From Gnetum montanum (Eukaryota > Streptophyta > Gnetopsida > Gnetales > Gnetaceae), in assembly GCA_015680685.1 (NCBI GenBank), contig MNCI01033523.1, forward strand, positions 1 to 64,000: a stretch of 64,000 bases of DNA. The letters are read 5' to 3'. Within the stretch, counting starts at the first letter, position 1. Each line of letters opens with the position of its first letter. The position numbers and the translations under genes were made by a program. A model generated the notes under the pieces. The model was not told the DNA's origin and did no database searches. It worked only from the letters and a program-made list of their open reading frames with translations. Below are positions 23,914-34,529 of the stretch, piece after piece.

Positions 23914-25115
23914 TTGGTCCCTCTTTGTTGACGTCTAGAAGAATCCACCCAAGAGGTGTCGACAAAGAAGTGTAAAACACCATGAACAACCAAGTACCAA
24001 GAATTATCCGTTAGCCCTTAGCTGGATGTCATCGCTCTATTTTCAAAAGTACATAGGATTGATGGAATGTGGTTCAATATGCAAGGGAATTGGTTATAAC
24101 TGGGGGAAGTTGGAAGTTGATCAAGGGTTAGAGTTGCTATAAGAATCATGGGAGAGGAATGTTCTCACGTGAATGAGCCATATCTTTGGTCCTTGTTGAT
24201 AGCCAGTTTTTAGTAGACTCGGAGCTAAGACATAGGAGGTGCATTCTTTGAAGAAATAGGACTCTTATAGAGTGTTTATGGGGCCCTTTGTAAATAGCCA
24301 AAGCCACACGATTATGTGCAACATGATCTCTTTGAGATACGAGTGTAACTATTTTCCAAGACAATTGCCTTCCCACGTGGGGTTTGTATGAGAATAGCCA
24401 ATAATCTTTGGTTTATGATGGCAATGGGGTTGTGAAGACATTTTCCATGTATTTCACTCTTTGACCCTTTTTGTTCCTTTTCTTTTGTTTGTTTTGTCTT
24501 TTCTATTGTTTTTTTTCTTTTTTTCTTTTATTATTTTTTTTCTCTTTGGTCTTTTTGAAAGAGCTTGCTTTTAGTGCTATGCTCGTGTTTGAGCGCTTGC
24601 ATTTTGTGTCATGCATCGTATACTGTGTTTTTCATTGCAACTGCTTAGAGAGTCATAGTGTGCCACAGTGTATCAAGAGTTTTGAGATTAGTAGGATGTA
24701 TAAAGGCGGTGTAATTGAATAGGCTAAGGGGAGCATGATGGGGAAATAGGGGATGTATCAGGAGTCAGGAAGGTAATTATGAACAAATTGATTAACCCAG
24801 TCATGTGCATTAGGAAGAATGTAATACCTTGTCATCATGATGAAGTGCATCTATGCACGAATGCCTCAGGTGTGTCATCCTGCAAACACAACTCCAAGAA
24901 GACAAGAAAAATACAAATGAAATGGTTAACCAAGCACTTTAAACATGGAGATGGAACCACTGTGTGCAATTTCAAAGCATACAGAATCATGAACAACATC
25001 AACTTCATTACGATCCATGAGACAAATTATTGCGCAAGTCTTTGTGGAACATGAACATGAACAACCAATTTCAACAACACATCTTTTCAAGTTTTTCCTA
25101 GTCGTCGATGATGTT
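23914..25115 (-). other. Element C 3' non-coding region
   Basis: It lies between the 3' array and the 3' LTR. No recognisable domain is seen on either strand, and T-rich stretches (24470-24550) are prominent. It contains no reverse transcriptase, RNase H or integrase motif. Confidence 0.7.
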
Positions 25116-25530
25116 GCTAGTTTATAGTCTTAGCAGACTGTTGTGGATTAGTTTCATGTCATAACCCTTTGGATGGAGCCAATTTAGCATCGTAGTGGAT
25201 GATGCATTGCTATTTTATAGTCATAGCAGACTGTGAAGAGGCAAACCAGTTTATATTCTTAGTGGAATTTGGATGCTAGTTTCACATCATGGCAGATAGA
25301 TATGGTAGTTTAGCATCATACCAGATAGAGCTCTATGGTGTTAGTTTATTATCATGACTCCAGGATGTTCTGTGGTATTACTTTTAAGTCATGATGCCAA
25401 GATTGTTCTATGGTATCAGTTTTAAGTCATGATGCCAGGACTATTCTGTGGTATCATTTTTAAGTCATGATGCTAGGACAGTCTATGCCAGTTTATAGTC
25501 ATAGTGGACTATCTATGCTTACCTTGCTTA
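25116..25530 (-). repeat. Element C 3' array (TTTATAGTC/TTTAAGTC units, ~30 bp)
   Basis: In + strand notation the units read TAGTTTATAGTC(T/A)TAGC(A)GA or TTTAAGTCATGATGCCAGGA. In the element's sense they are CTAAGACTATAAACTAGCA, the same type as the arrays downstream of protease in A and B. About ten to twelve degenerate units. Confidence 0.75.
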
Positions 25531-26074
25531 TGTAAGGTGTGATGCTGCATGCATGGTCATGCTGTATGTCTGCAAGATCCTACAAAGATCAACTAGGAAG
25601 AAAAACAACATCAAGCGACACTTGTTGTACATAGAGTTGAAATGCATGAATGAAAGAAAGGCAATGCAAAAAGTGATAGTTTTAGGTCATTCCGGGCCGT
25701 AACCTAGTTTAAGGCCTTTTTGGGCCATGTGTATTTGTAGTTTTATGTTTTTCTAATGCACTATGTGAACTAAGTTGACGAATATGTAAACAAAGAAAAA
25801 TGTGTGATCTAAGTGAGCGGGAAAAATGTAAATGTAAAGGCTAGTGCGGTGTAAAAAAAAGTCAAAAATGCATGGAAAAGGGTAGGCAGGCACCTGCATT
25901 TTTGGCCAAGGGAAGGTCTTGGTCATGTAGTTGCTTCCTAACTAGGCATGGATTAGGAAGCAAGCAAGGTTTAGGATCCTATGGGGGGCTATCGGCTTCA
26001 ACCACTTGTTCAGGTGTGTTAGCCTTCAGCGTTGTGTTGGTTGTTATAGGTGTACCACCAAGAAACTCTTCTTC
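25531..26074 (-). other. Element C spacer between protease and array
   Basis: Non-coding. At about 25674-25735 it holds two to three GTTTAAGGCC..TTTGGGCC units, a short version of the AGGCC array found in B at 34530-34890. Confidence 0.6.
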
Positions 26075-26600
26075 TTAAACTTGTGCCATGTCTATGTCAT
26101 GAATAGTTGAAGAGGAAGTATTATCACCATGGATGATAACCTGAACACCTTCGTATGGAAGATGGATTTCTTGGTGGATGGGAGAGGAGATGGCCCTTAG
26201 TTGAGCTAGCCCAGGCCTGCCTAGGAGCATGTTGAAACTTGGCATCTCCTCTATGATAGTGAAGTTTGCACTAGTGGGGAATTTCTCTTCTACCACAAAG
26301 AATAAGTTGATTGTACCCATGACTATGACATGTGATCCACTAAAATATTTTATACATGTGTTTTTGGTTGGATTGATTTCATCTACCAAGCCTAGCTTGT
26401 CGATGATGGAGTACATGACTACGTTTGTTGCTGCACCATCATCAACATGTACCCTACAAATGGTACACTATTTGACATGAATGCTAATGGATAGTGGAGT
26501 CATGGTGACCTTCGCTCATTTGGGGTTGACTTTGATTGCATCATCATGAAAGGTTAAGGTTGTTGAACCCAATTCTTGTGGTGTAGGAGGTAACATCATT
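26075..26600 (-). pseudogene. Element C aspartic protease (mostly open)
   Basis: It would cleave the Gag polyprotein. On the reverse strand, after a block ending EDILANEASIHAMM, the active-site stretch reads VHVDDGAATNVV (about 26455-26420). The canonical D-(S/T)-G is replaced by D-D-G, as also in A. A 113-codon open frame (26416-26075) follows with KLGL, FSGSHVIVMGT, a flap-like region, then the IEEMPSFNMLLGRPGLAQL block (the family's LLGRPWL), and IHQEIHLPYEG with HGD. A stop lies just upstream of the active-site block. Homologous to the proteases of A (52001-52300) and B (38009-37829 with 35572-35200). Confidence 0.87.
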
Positions 26601-27468
26601 GCATGGATGGATGCCTCATTTGCAAGGATGTCCTCCATAATAGGAATGGAGGCCAAGGCCTCAGCCAATGCTTGGTAGTGAGTAGGTGAGGTTGTGACTA
26701 GGTCGTAGAAGCTGAATGTTGTGTTCTTTTTTTGAGAATTTCTTTCACCTAGGTTAGTGCAGCTACAAAGTCCTTGTCGTTAGCTGTTGTGTTGGCCTTG
26801 AGTTCCTCCATGTGGTTTGAGAGATAGATCTCTTGCAAAGGGGACTTGGGATTGGTTTTTTTGGTCTGTGTTGGGGTAGGGGCCCTAGTGTTCAATTGTT
26901 GTTTGTTGGTTGTGGCCTTTGCTTCAACTGTGAGGGTTGTGAGATGCTCATTTATCCTCTTGCATTGCCATTTGGTGGACCTACCTGGGTTGCTAGTGGG
27001 ATCGACTCTTGAGGGGGGAGGGATCGAGATGTTTCCCACTATTGGGCTTCAGGTAGGTGAGGGGCCATCATGTCATGGCCCCATTATGATAAATGGTGGC
27101 TTAGGAGTTGTTGTGTAACTAACTTGTTGTGGAACCTTGATGACGAAAGGTTGCTTAGCAATTTTTGTTGTCGTGTCATGCCAGCTTAACATCTTAGCGG
27201 ATGGGTCATGCTAGTTTAAGATCTTAGCAAACAGACATTATGGAGCCTTGACCACAAATGGTGTTGTGGGTAGCTAGGGTGGCACCTTGATAACAAAGGG
27301 AGGCCTCTTATTTTTGGAGGCTGGGGGAATCCTTGCCTTGCTAGGAGGCACACGGATCACAAAAGGTTGTTGCACAAGTTTGGGCTTGCCACCTATGCTA
27401 ATTGATTTTATGACATAGGAGGCATCATTTATGTTGGAATGAATTGCCATGTTGATCGCTAATTGGCC
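26601..27468 (-). pseudogene. Element C gag-protease linker with PFVIKVPP repeats
   Basis: A low-complexity spacer rich in Pro, Thr and Lys. Between 27372 and 27078 the reverse strand encodes five variants of a short peptide repeat: PFVIRVPP, PFVIKVPP, PFVVKAP, PFVIKVPQ and PFIIMGP. Related repeats are present in B (38825-38642) and, fewer, in A (about 51265-51400). A 97-codon open stretch (27039-26749) follows. I do not recognise this linker from known families; binding or processing functions are possible but unproven. Confidence 0.7.
27177..27236 (-). repeat. Two 3'-array units inside the element C linker
   Basis: In sense orientation the sequence reads GCTAAGATCTTAAACTAGCATG then GCTAAGATGTTAAGCTGGCATG, the unit type of the array downstream of protease. 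It lies between two PFV repeats and introduces a stop. Confidence 0.75.
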
Positions 27469-29330
27469 TTATTTTATCATTCTCTGCAGGTCATCCTGCA
27501 AGGCACAACAGTTGTCTGTACTATGACCAATTGATTGATGGTAATGACAATATTGGTCCAACTTACAATGTTGTGGGACCGAGGGCTCATTTGGTACTGC
27601 TAATGTGGGGTTCCTAAGTACTTCACAGTACCTATCATGTTTTTGGTGGGTAATCACTGACACATGCTTATGTTGGATTTGCTCGGCTTTCAAGAGTTGC
27701 TCTAGTAGTTTAGAGGCTTGCATTGGTAGTGGTATATACTTTGAGTGGTCCTTGTCCTGAAAGTTGGGCTTTAGGGAGGCCCCTACCAATGTAGGTGAGT
27801 TGGAACCAAAGTTGGTAACTTTGTCAGCAGGGGCTTTAGGTTGCTTAGCTGTTGGACCCCAGTTGGTTTCTTTTGTGCTTGCAACCACCGTTGCCACTAT
27901 TGTGTTTTGTTTACGAGTGTGTTGGTTCCTAAAGGTTGAGTAAGCTGGGTCATTGTTTGTTTGTGCACCCTATGCTACATCTTTAATTTGCATAAATGAT
28001 TAGCTCAAGGTAAGAGGTTTTAAATAGTAAAGTTTTGATTTAATAAATTCATTCACGGCCATGTTAAGGATGGTAAGTACATACTTTTCAGGAATAGGCT
28101 CGTGAAGTTCATTTAAGGTTGCACTCCACCTTTGGATAAATTTCTATGTTGGCTCTAATGGTGCCTATTTAATTTTGAATCAAGCTATCGAGTGTGGCTT
28201 CAGGATTTAGATTGTATTTGAAATGGGAGACAAACTGATGTAACAAATCCTCCAGAGAGAGTATGGAGTTATGGGGTAAGGCACAGTACAAGTCTAAGGC
28301 TTTTCCTATTAAGGACATAGCAAAAACTCATAGAATTGCATGAGGCCAGGCCTGAAACAAGAGACATTCTAGTTGAAATGTCACTAGGTGAACATTTGGA
28401 TCTCCCTCTCCATTGTACTTTATTACTTGAGGTAGTGGAATTTATTTTGGCAAGGTTAATGGTGGAACTAAAGGGTGGATTGGGTCCTCTTGGTAGAAAT
28501 CCAACACCTTTAGTTCCTTGGTGTTTGCGATTTTAAGGTGCTTTACCTCTTCAGTTAACATGTGCATCATTTTCTTCATGTTTTCCCACTCTTAGGTGGT
28601 AGGAAGACTGGTGGGTTGAATGGATTACGATTGATAATAGTTTAACTATTGTATAGTTTGTGGAAAGGGAGCCTGTTGGATTGTCGGTTGTTGTTGTGGT
28701 GGAACAACATTCAAAGATGGGATCGTAGGGTGTGGTACGCTATAGTAAGTTGGTTGGTGCTATTGAATAGCTGGTGAAGCCCACTTCCCAACCATAGGTT
28801 GTGAGGTAATTCCCTAAGCATGTTGTGCTAAAGTAGTCAGAGGTGCCTTATGGGTTTGTACCTATGATATGTAATGAGTGGACGTGGAAGCTGGTACTTC
28901 TTATTGAGAAGATAGCCCTCGAGTGTATGCGAATGAAGGAGGAAGCATAGTTTCTTCTAGGAAAGGTTGAAATAATGGGTTTGTATAGGCGTGAGGATTG
29001 ATGGTATGGTATGAATCCCCATGCTCAGATTGGGTGGTAAAGTCATCTTCTTCATCTCCATTCTGAGGCTCTATCAAAGGTGGTTATAAGGCTTGACCCC
29101 TTGCCATGAGAAGCTAATATATGAGTCAATGATGGGGCTTAGAAAGGCCGATTATGTCAAATGCTGAGGGAATGAACTCACGACCTCCCTTGTAGATGAT
29201 CTCATAGTTTTGCTTTGCCTCTCTTTCTACACGATAAATAGGCAAGTTAGCTTGGATCTTGACATAGATGAAGTTATACTATTCAGGTGTGAGGATTGTG
29301 TAAGTAGGATTCATCTAGCAAGATTCCATG
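27469..29330 (-). pseudogene. Element C gag (decayed, 3' 142 codons open)
   Basis: Gag would form the particle and package RNA. Near 29280-29190 the reverse strand reads YNFIYVKIQ, then YKGGREFIPS, the N-terminal block shared with A and B. After a long Gln/Pro/His-rich segment the core at about 28450-28190 reads GEGDPNVHLVTFQLECLLFQ, GKALDLYCALP and LEDLLHQFVSHFKYN, matching plant gypsy gag. The last 142 codons (27897-27469) are open and include KPNFQDKDHSKYIPLP and the zinc-knuckle-like CHYHQSIGHSTDNCCALQ (C-x2-H-x4-GH-x4-C), typical of several plant gypsy lineages. Several stops are TAG in place of a Gln codon. A likely start ATG is near 29326, soon followed by a stop. Confidence 0.88.
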
Positions 29331-29369
29331 ATAGTTTGTGCAGCGTGAGTAACTCAAAACACGTTTAAC

Positions 29370-29640
29370 TGGCAGCGTGATAGATAGATAGCGTGACCAA
29401 CTACAACGTGAGCAACTACAACAGCATGACTGATGATAGTGTGACCAATTACAGCGTGACTACCTGTAGCATGACCAACTACAGCATGACTAATTATAGC
29501 ATGACTAACTACAGCATGACCAACTACAACGTGACCAACTGTAGTGTGAATGACTACAGTGTGACTGACTGTAGCATGACCAACTATAGCATGACTGATT
29601 ATAGCATGACCACTGTAGCAGTGTGACGAACAAGGCTCAG
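29370..29640 (-). repeat. Element C leader array, 15-bp AGCATGACCAACTAC units
   Basis: About 15 units of AGC(A/G)TGAC(C/T)(A/G)A(C/T)TA(C/T) in + notation. Because the unit is 15 bp, the antisense strand stays open over 29393-29626 as a pentapeptide repeat of the SMTNY type. It lies between the primer-binding site and gag. Its core word GC(A/G)TGACC is the same as in the LTR array of this element. Confidence 0.9.
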
Positions 29641-29734
29641 CATGAGCAAACTTAGCATGTGCAAGCTGAGTTGAGTTTCAGTGTTTGGCAGTGTTAGTTG
29701 AGTACGTTTCGACAAGATGATAAATAAGGTAGGC

Positions 29735-29756
29735 CCTTCTTCTAGCGCTAATTTAC
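29735..29756 (-). promoter_or_regulatory. Primer-binding site of element C
   Basis: Immediately inside the 5' LTR the reverse strand reads GTAAATTAGCGCTAGAAG, continuing AAGGGCC. The aligned site in B is GTTTTTGCCACTAGATGG, continuing AGGG. The shared form suggests an original TTGGCGCTAGAAGGAGGG, starting TGG as expected for a tRNA 3' end. The tRNA was not identified. Confidence 0.6.
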
Positions 29757-30268
29757 TGTACTGACACCAAAAGATCGTCGGGCAGACATAGATAATCCTG
29801 CCATCACCCAAGGGAAAGCTGGAAAGGTAAACAAAGGTAGAGTGCCTTGGATGGTCTGCACACAAATCAACTAAGGACTTCCCTGAGCACAAACTATGGC
29901 TTGTGTAGGGGTTATCGTAACTGATGTTTTAATACATAAACAACAAGTATGAAATGTAAATAGAAACACATGCAGAACTAGTATTGTAAACGAAACATAA
30001 ATTGAATGTAAAATAGAGTAAACAGAATAATGGCTGGCAAAATGAACTATATTGTATTGGTTAGAAAATATGTGCACCGGTTAAAGCATAGCTGCACGTG
30101 TGGATGCTAGGTCAAGTGCCAAGCCCCAGGGTGATGTGATGTGATGTATTTTAGAACTGCTTGGATGCTAGGAGTCAAAGTTTGCCAAGCGCCCAAGGAT
30201 TACTGGTCTAAGTTTCCTAAGCTATCCAACTCCAAAATTGTCAACCTCATTTATGTGAATTGATAGGG

Positions 30269-30276
30269 TATTTATA
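30269..30276 (-). promoter_or_regulatory. TATAAATA box, element C 5' LTR
   Basis: TATAAATA on the reverse strand, in the same position and context as in the 3' LTR. Transcription would run leftwards into the leader array and gag. Confidence 0.75.
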
Positions 30277-30823
30277 GGGCTGGGCCAGGCTTGGGTGCAA
30301 AATTCAAGAATGGAATCAATGTCTAGGAGATGAGATGAAAGCCATATCAAGTGACATGTGTCCAATAGACAACTATATGTGAGTTGGACGTGTGTAGGCA
30401 AGCTACGTTATGGACTAGGTGCATTGTATCTTACAACGTGTGGCTTACTGAAGCCCATGGAAGCACATACAATTTGGACCATGAGGGCCTAACAAGCCCA
30501 CAAATGAAAATTTACAATGATAATGTATAGCAAGAGAAATTGGTTTTGTCTCAATCAAAAATTCTAGATTTGTGACTTGGCTATGGTTAGGTGTTGATTC
30601 GAGTGGTTCCACAGGACTTCTAGTGTGAGTTGATTTTGTCTTGGTGTGACTTGAGCATGTGCACGCTGTAGTGTGACCTCAATGTGCGTGAGCAAGGACT
30701 TGCAAATTTTTCACCAAATTTTGAACTTTGAAGCCTGATATCTGAGTGCAACAACTGTCTAGCTGTGGTTGATCTTGAGAGTCAGAAACTGAGGTTGACA
30801 AAATCCTATTTTGAGCTATTTAT

Positions 30824-32000
30824 GGCCGGTCACGCTGGACTCACGCTGTAGTGTGACCTACAGTGTGACCTCAAAAACATGTAATTTTGAGCTGAAATTT
30901 GGAATTTATGAAGGCTGGGGCCCATATTTTTCAATAGTGGTCCTTGAGGATGACTTGGACCCTTTAAATCAAGTCATTTTGACTTAGTTTTGAGGCTCTA
31001 AAAGTTGGTCATGCTGGACTCACGTTGCAGCTTGACCTACAGCGTGACCTATAGTGTGACCTCAAAAACTTGCTATTTTGAGCTGAAATCTAGAATTGTT
31101 GAAGGTTGGGACCCATAGTTGTCAATAGTGGTTGAAATCATGTCATTTTGACTTAGTTTTAAGGCTCTGAAAGTTGGTCACGCTGGACTCACGTTGCAGC
31201 ATGGCCTACAGCATGACCTATAGTGTGACCTCAAAAACTTGCAATTTTGAGCTAAAATCTAGAATTGTTGAAGGTTGGGACCCATAGTTGTCAATAGTGG
31301 TTGAAATCATGTCATTTTGACTTAGTTTTAAGGCTCTGAAAGTTGGTCACGCTGGACTCACGTTGCAGCATGGCCTGCAGCATGACCTATAGTGTGACCT
31401 CAAAAACTTGCAATTTTGAGCTAAAATATTTAATTTCTAAAGGATGGGATCCATATGTATCAAAAGTGGACCCTAATGATAACTTGAACCCTTGAAATCA
31501 AGTCATTTTAACTTAGTTTTAAGGCTCTGAAAGTTGGTCACGCTAGACTCACGTTGTAGTGTGACCTACAACGTGACCACAAAAACTTGAAATTTTGAGC
31601 TAAAATCTAGAATTTATGAAGGCTAGGATCCATATTTGTCAATAGTTGACCCTGACAATGACTTGCACCCTTGAAATCAAGTCATTTTGACTCAGTTTTG
31701 AGGCTCTAAAAGTTGGTCATGCTGGACTCACGCTGCAGCGTGACCTGTAGCGTGACCTATAGTGTGACCTCAGAAACTTGCAATTTTGAGCTGAAATCTT
31801 GAATTCTAAAGGCTGGGACCCATAGTTGGCAATAGTGGATCCTAAGGATGACTTGCACCCTTGAAATAAAGTCATTTTGACTCAGTTTTGAGGCTCTGAA
31901 AGTTGGTCACGCTAGACTAACCCTGCAGCATGACCTGTAGTGTGAGTGAGAAATTTTGCAATTTTTCACACTAAAATTTGAATCCCTGAATGCTGAAGCT
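30824..32000 (-). repeat. ~170-180 bp tandem array in the element C 5' LTR
   Basis: The GGTCA(C/T)GCTGGACTCACG marker recurs near 30826, 31014, 31174, 31344, 31534, 31715 and 31905. The units from about 31165 and 31334 are nearly identical to each other and both lack the GACCCTGAGGATGACTTGCACC block, evidence of a recent unit duplication within this LTR. Confidence 0.88.
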
Positions 32001-32013
32001 TGGAGTTGACATC

Positions 32014-32190
32014 GGTGGCCCTTGATGATGGCTTGCACCTTTAGATTGTGGCATCTTTAACTTGATTTTGAGGTTATCAGAGTTACTCACACTGAGGGCA
32101 ANGGTGGCCCTTGATGATGGCTTGCACCTTTAGATTGTGGCATCTTTAACTTGATTTTGAGGTTATCAGAGTTACTCACACTGAGGGCAA
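32014..32190. repeat. 88-bp perfect duplication flanking a single N
   Basis: 32014-32101 and 32103-32190 are identical, with the N at 32102 between them. The homologous place in the other LTR (about 23684-23770) has one copy. This is best explained as unmerged overlapping contig ends. Confidence 0.9.
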
Positions 32191-32332
32191 GCTAGCTTAA
32201 CAGTGTGATCAAGCTGGCTTGAGCAAGCTGGACTTGAGTTTTATGCCTTAGTCAATTTTTTTCTCCTGAATGCTTGAAAGGGATTGAGTTGTTCTTATTT
32301 TAAAGTGTTAGGCCAAAATTAGTGGTGTTTCA

Positions 32333-32337
32333 ACTAC
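32333..32337 (+). repeat. Target-site duplication ACTAC, right copy, element C
   Basis: Perfect match to 21601-21605, directly after the element's terminal CA. Confidence 0.92.
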
Positions 32338-32421
32338 ACTATGGATTGGGGAAGAGCATAGTCTTAACACTTTGCAGATTTTGTAGCTAGAATGCCATAG
32401 TCTAAATTTGGTGGTGTTTCA
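32338..32421 (-). repeat. Element B 3' LTR, terminal 84 bp after the C insertion
   Basis: It matches the end of the element B 5' LTR (about 51020-51104): GGGGAAGAGCATAGTCT, TAGAATG(C/T)CATAGTCTA and a terminal GGT(G/A)TTTCA. Confidence 0.9.
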
Positions 32422-33540
32422 TTAGTTCCTCTTTGCTAATGTCTAGAGGAGTGGCCTGAGAGATGTTGACAAAGAATAGAAAAACACCATAGTAGAATTG
32501 ACACCAAAATCACTCTTCAAGGCATGAACAAATTTTGCTACACTATGCTCAAGAGTGATGTAGATAGTGGTATGCTCAATGGTAGGTGAGAAGTGGGAGT
32601 AAAAGGTTTAGATGATGTGCTGAGGATAAAAGGGAAGATGAGGTGCAAGTAGGATGTGATGATGCAGGGACATCACGACTGATGGTCAACATGACACCAA
32701 AGTTTCTTGCCCTTGAAAATGTTGACCTCTCATTGGACTGCTTGTGAGAGAGTCAAGGTGTAAGTTCAAGGCCAAGCCTGTTGTAAAACTACTTTGCTAC
32801 TAGATTCTTTGGTGACATGCTTTTCCCTATTTTTCTTTTTTGCAGTGTGAACATTCTTTAGGCTCTACACATTACTAAATGCTTGTTGTGAAGTACTTCT
32901 CATCAAGTGAGTTACATGTCACTAAATGGGCTTTGCATTATAATGCATCTATATGATAGGTGTTTTCTCCCTAGGATGACTTATGTTACATCTGTCTAGG
33001 CTTTAACCAGCTAACAAAGGATTCTCATGGGATGACTTATGGTACATATACGTTGGGTAGCTAAAATTTGATTTGAAATATGAAGAGGATGCCATGTGGT
33101 CATAGCACATGAAAGTCCAAAATATTTGCAATCTTTGCTATGTAGGGAATGATAGGGTATTGGGATGTAGGAGTAGATCTAAGTGGGCTATAATGGGATA
33201 ATAGGGATACGCACTCTTGAGAGGCTTAGCTAGTCTAATCATGCACATCAAAGTAATGTGGTGATTTGCCCCGATGATGAGATGCACCTTTGAATGAGTG
33301 CCTGAGGCTTTTTCCTACAAAAAAAAACTCCAAGAAGATAAGAAAATCACATAAAAAAGTGAAAATAAACTATAGATGAAAAATGCATATGGTCACATTA
33401 GTAACAAATGTTGTGTAGATTGCAAGTGTTTGGTTCGAGAACTATAATGTAGTTTCTTGTCGAATGTAGAAACAGGGAAAGGGTTGTGTTTGCTCATTTT
33501 CTTGCAAAAGGATGGAAAGAGTTATTAATGATCAATCACA
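32422..33540 (-). other. Element B 3' non-coding region
   Basis: Sequence between the 3' LTR and the array. It begins with the likely polypurine tract on the reverse strand (AAAGAGGAACTAA). No coding domain is recognised. Confidence 0.65.
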
Positions 33541-34040
33541 AACCTAGTTTAAGGTCCTAGCAAACCATGTTATGCTATTTTATAGTCTTAGTAGACTACT
33601 TAATGCTAGTTTAACATCTTAGTGGATGTGTTGTGCGACTTGAGAGTCATGGCAGACTACTAGTTTATAGTCCTAGTGGACTACTCTGTGTTATTTTAAC
33701 ATCTTAGTAGATGTGTTGTACTAGTTTAACATCATGACCAAAGGATGAGCTATGCTAGTTTATAGTCATAGTGGACCTCTATGCTAGTTTAACATTCTAG
33801 TAGACACGTTGTGCATATTTAACATCGCCACCCAAGGATAAGCTGTGCTAGTGTATAGTCATAGCAAATCTCTATGCCAATTTAATGTCATAGCAGATGC
33901 ATTGTGCTAGTTTAATGTCATGATCCAAGGATGAGCTATGCTAGTTTATAGTCATACAAAACCTCTATGCTAGTTTAATGTCATAGTGGACAAACTATTG
34001 TGCTAGTTTAACATTGTAGCGAATGAATGTTTACCTTGCT
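33541..34040 (-). repeat. Element B 3' array (GCTAGTTTAACATC units)
   Basis: In + notation the units are TGCTAGTTTAACATCTTAGTGGA and GCTAGTTTATAGTCATAG. In the element's sense they read CTAAGATGTTAAACTAGCA, the same unit as in A and C. About 15 degenerate copies of roughly 30 bp. Confidence 0.85.
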
Positions 34041-34529
34041 TCATTGATGTATTATGCTACATGCTAAATATAGTACAACTTCGAGTGCGAATAATTTATT
34101 AGATTGGTAAACTCATTTTTATCTTGATCAGTGAGCTTGAATGCTTTTTTGTCATTTTTTTTCAATTGTAGTAGGCACAAAATGATGCTGATGGCCCCAA
34201 CAACTGCATAAAGGAAGAAAAACCTTCATCTCCACCTAGTGCTAGTAGCTGAGCATGATTAGATGTACCTCTTGTGGGTTTTTTTCACTGTGTTTTTTCT
34301 ATGTGACACAACTCATGCTACATTATGGCTATGTATTGCTATTATTGATATATTTTTTTATGCTATTTGCTAAGTATAATGTGCAAAATTTTATTACTAT
34401 ATGATGATTTTTATGCATTTTCTATGTGCTTATAATGTAGCCTATGTTAACATGCCTATGTGATGAATTAATGTGCTAACCTAGGATTATGCCACAATAG
34501 TGATACTAGGCCATTATGGATCATAGCAA
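34041..34529 (-). other. Element B spacer between two arrays
   Basis: AT-rich and non-coding; no domain or RNA gene seen. Confidence 0.5.

Larger units (their letters stand above)
21606..32332 (-). mobile_element. Element C: complete gag-protease LTR retrotransposon nested in the LTR of B
   Basis: It has two direct LTRs (21606-23913 and 29757-32332), TG/CA ends (TGTACTGACC...GGTGTTTCA), a perfect 5-bp target duplication, a primer-binding site next to the right LTR, and gag then protease on the reverse strand. About 10.7 kb in all, with about 89 bp of that likely an assembly duplicate. The 2.1 kb between protease and the 3' LTR has no reverse transcriptase or integrase, so by structure it is non-autonomous. 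The LTRs differ visibly, including a stretch of about 37 bp near the left end present in only one, so the insertion is not recent. In-frame stops indicate it is also dead for gag-protease. Confidence 0.94.
29757..32332 (-). repeat. Element C 5' LTR (2576 bp including an assembly duplicate)
   Basis: Direct repeat of 21606-23913 with the same TGTACTGAC and GGTGTTTCA ends. It has more array units than the 3' LTR. The N at 32102 and the duplicated 88 bp beside it inflate the length by about 89 bp. Confidence 0.92.

Noticed and set aside
29393-29626. 77-codon open frame encoding an SMTNY pentapeptide repeat
   Set aside because: It is antisense to element C and results from a 15-bp non-coding array, so it is not annotated as a gene.
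32014-32190. 88-bp tandem repeat as a biological expansion of the element C LTR
   Set aside because: The single N sits exactly between identical copies and the other LTR has one copy, so an assembly artefact is far more likely.
33541-34040. CRISPR-like appearance of regularly spaced ~30-bp repeats
   Set aside because: Units are degenerate and continuous rather than identical repeats with unique spacers, no cas genes are present, and the setting is a plant retrotransposon.
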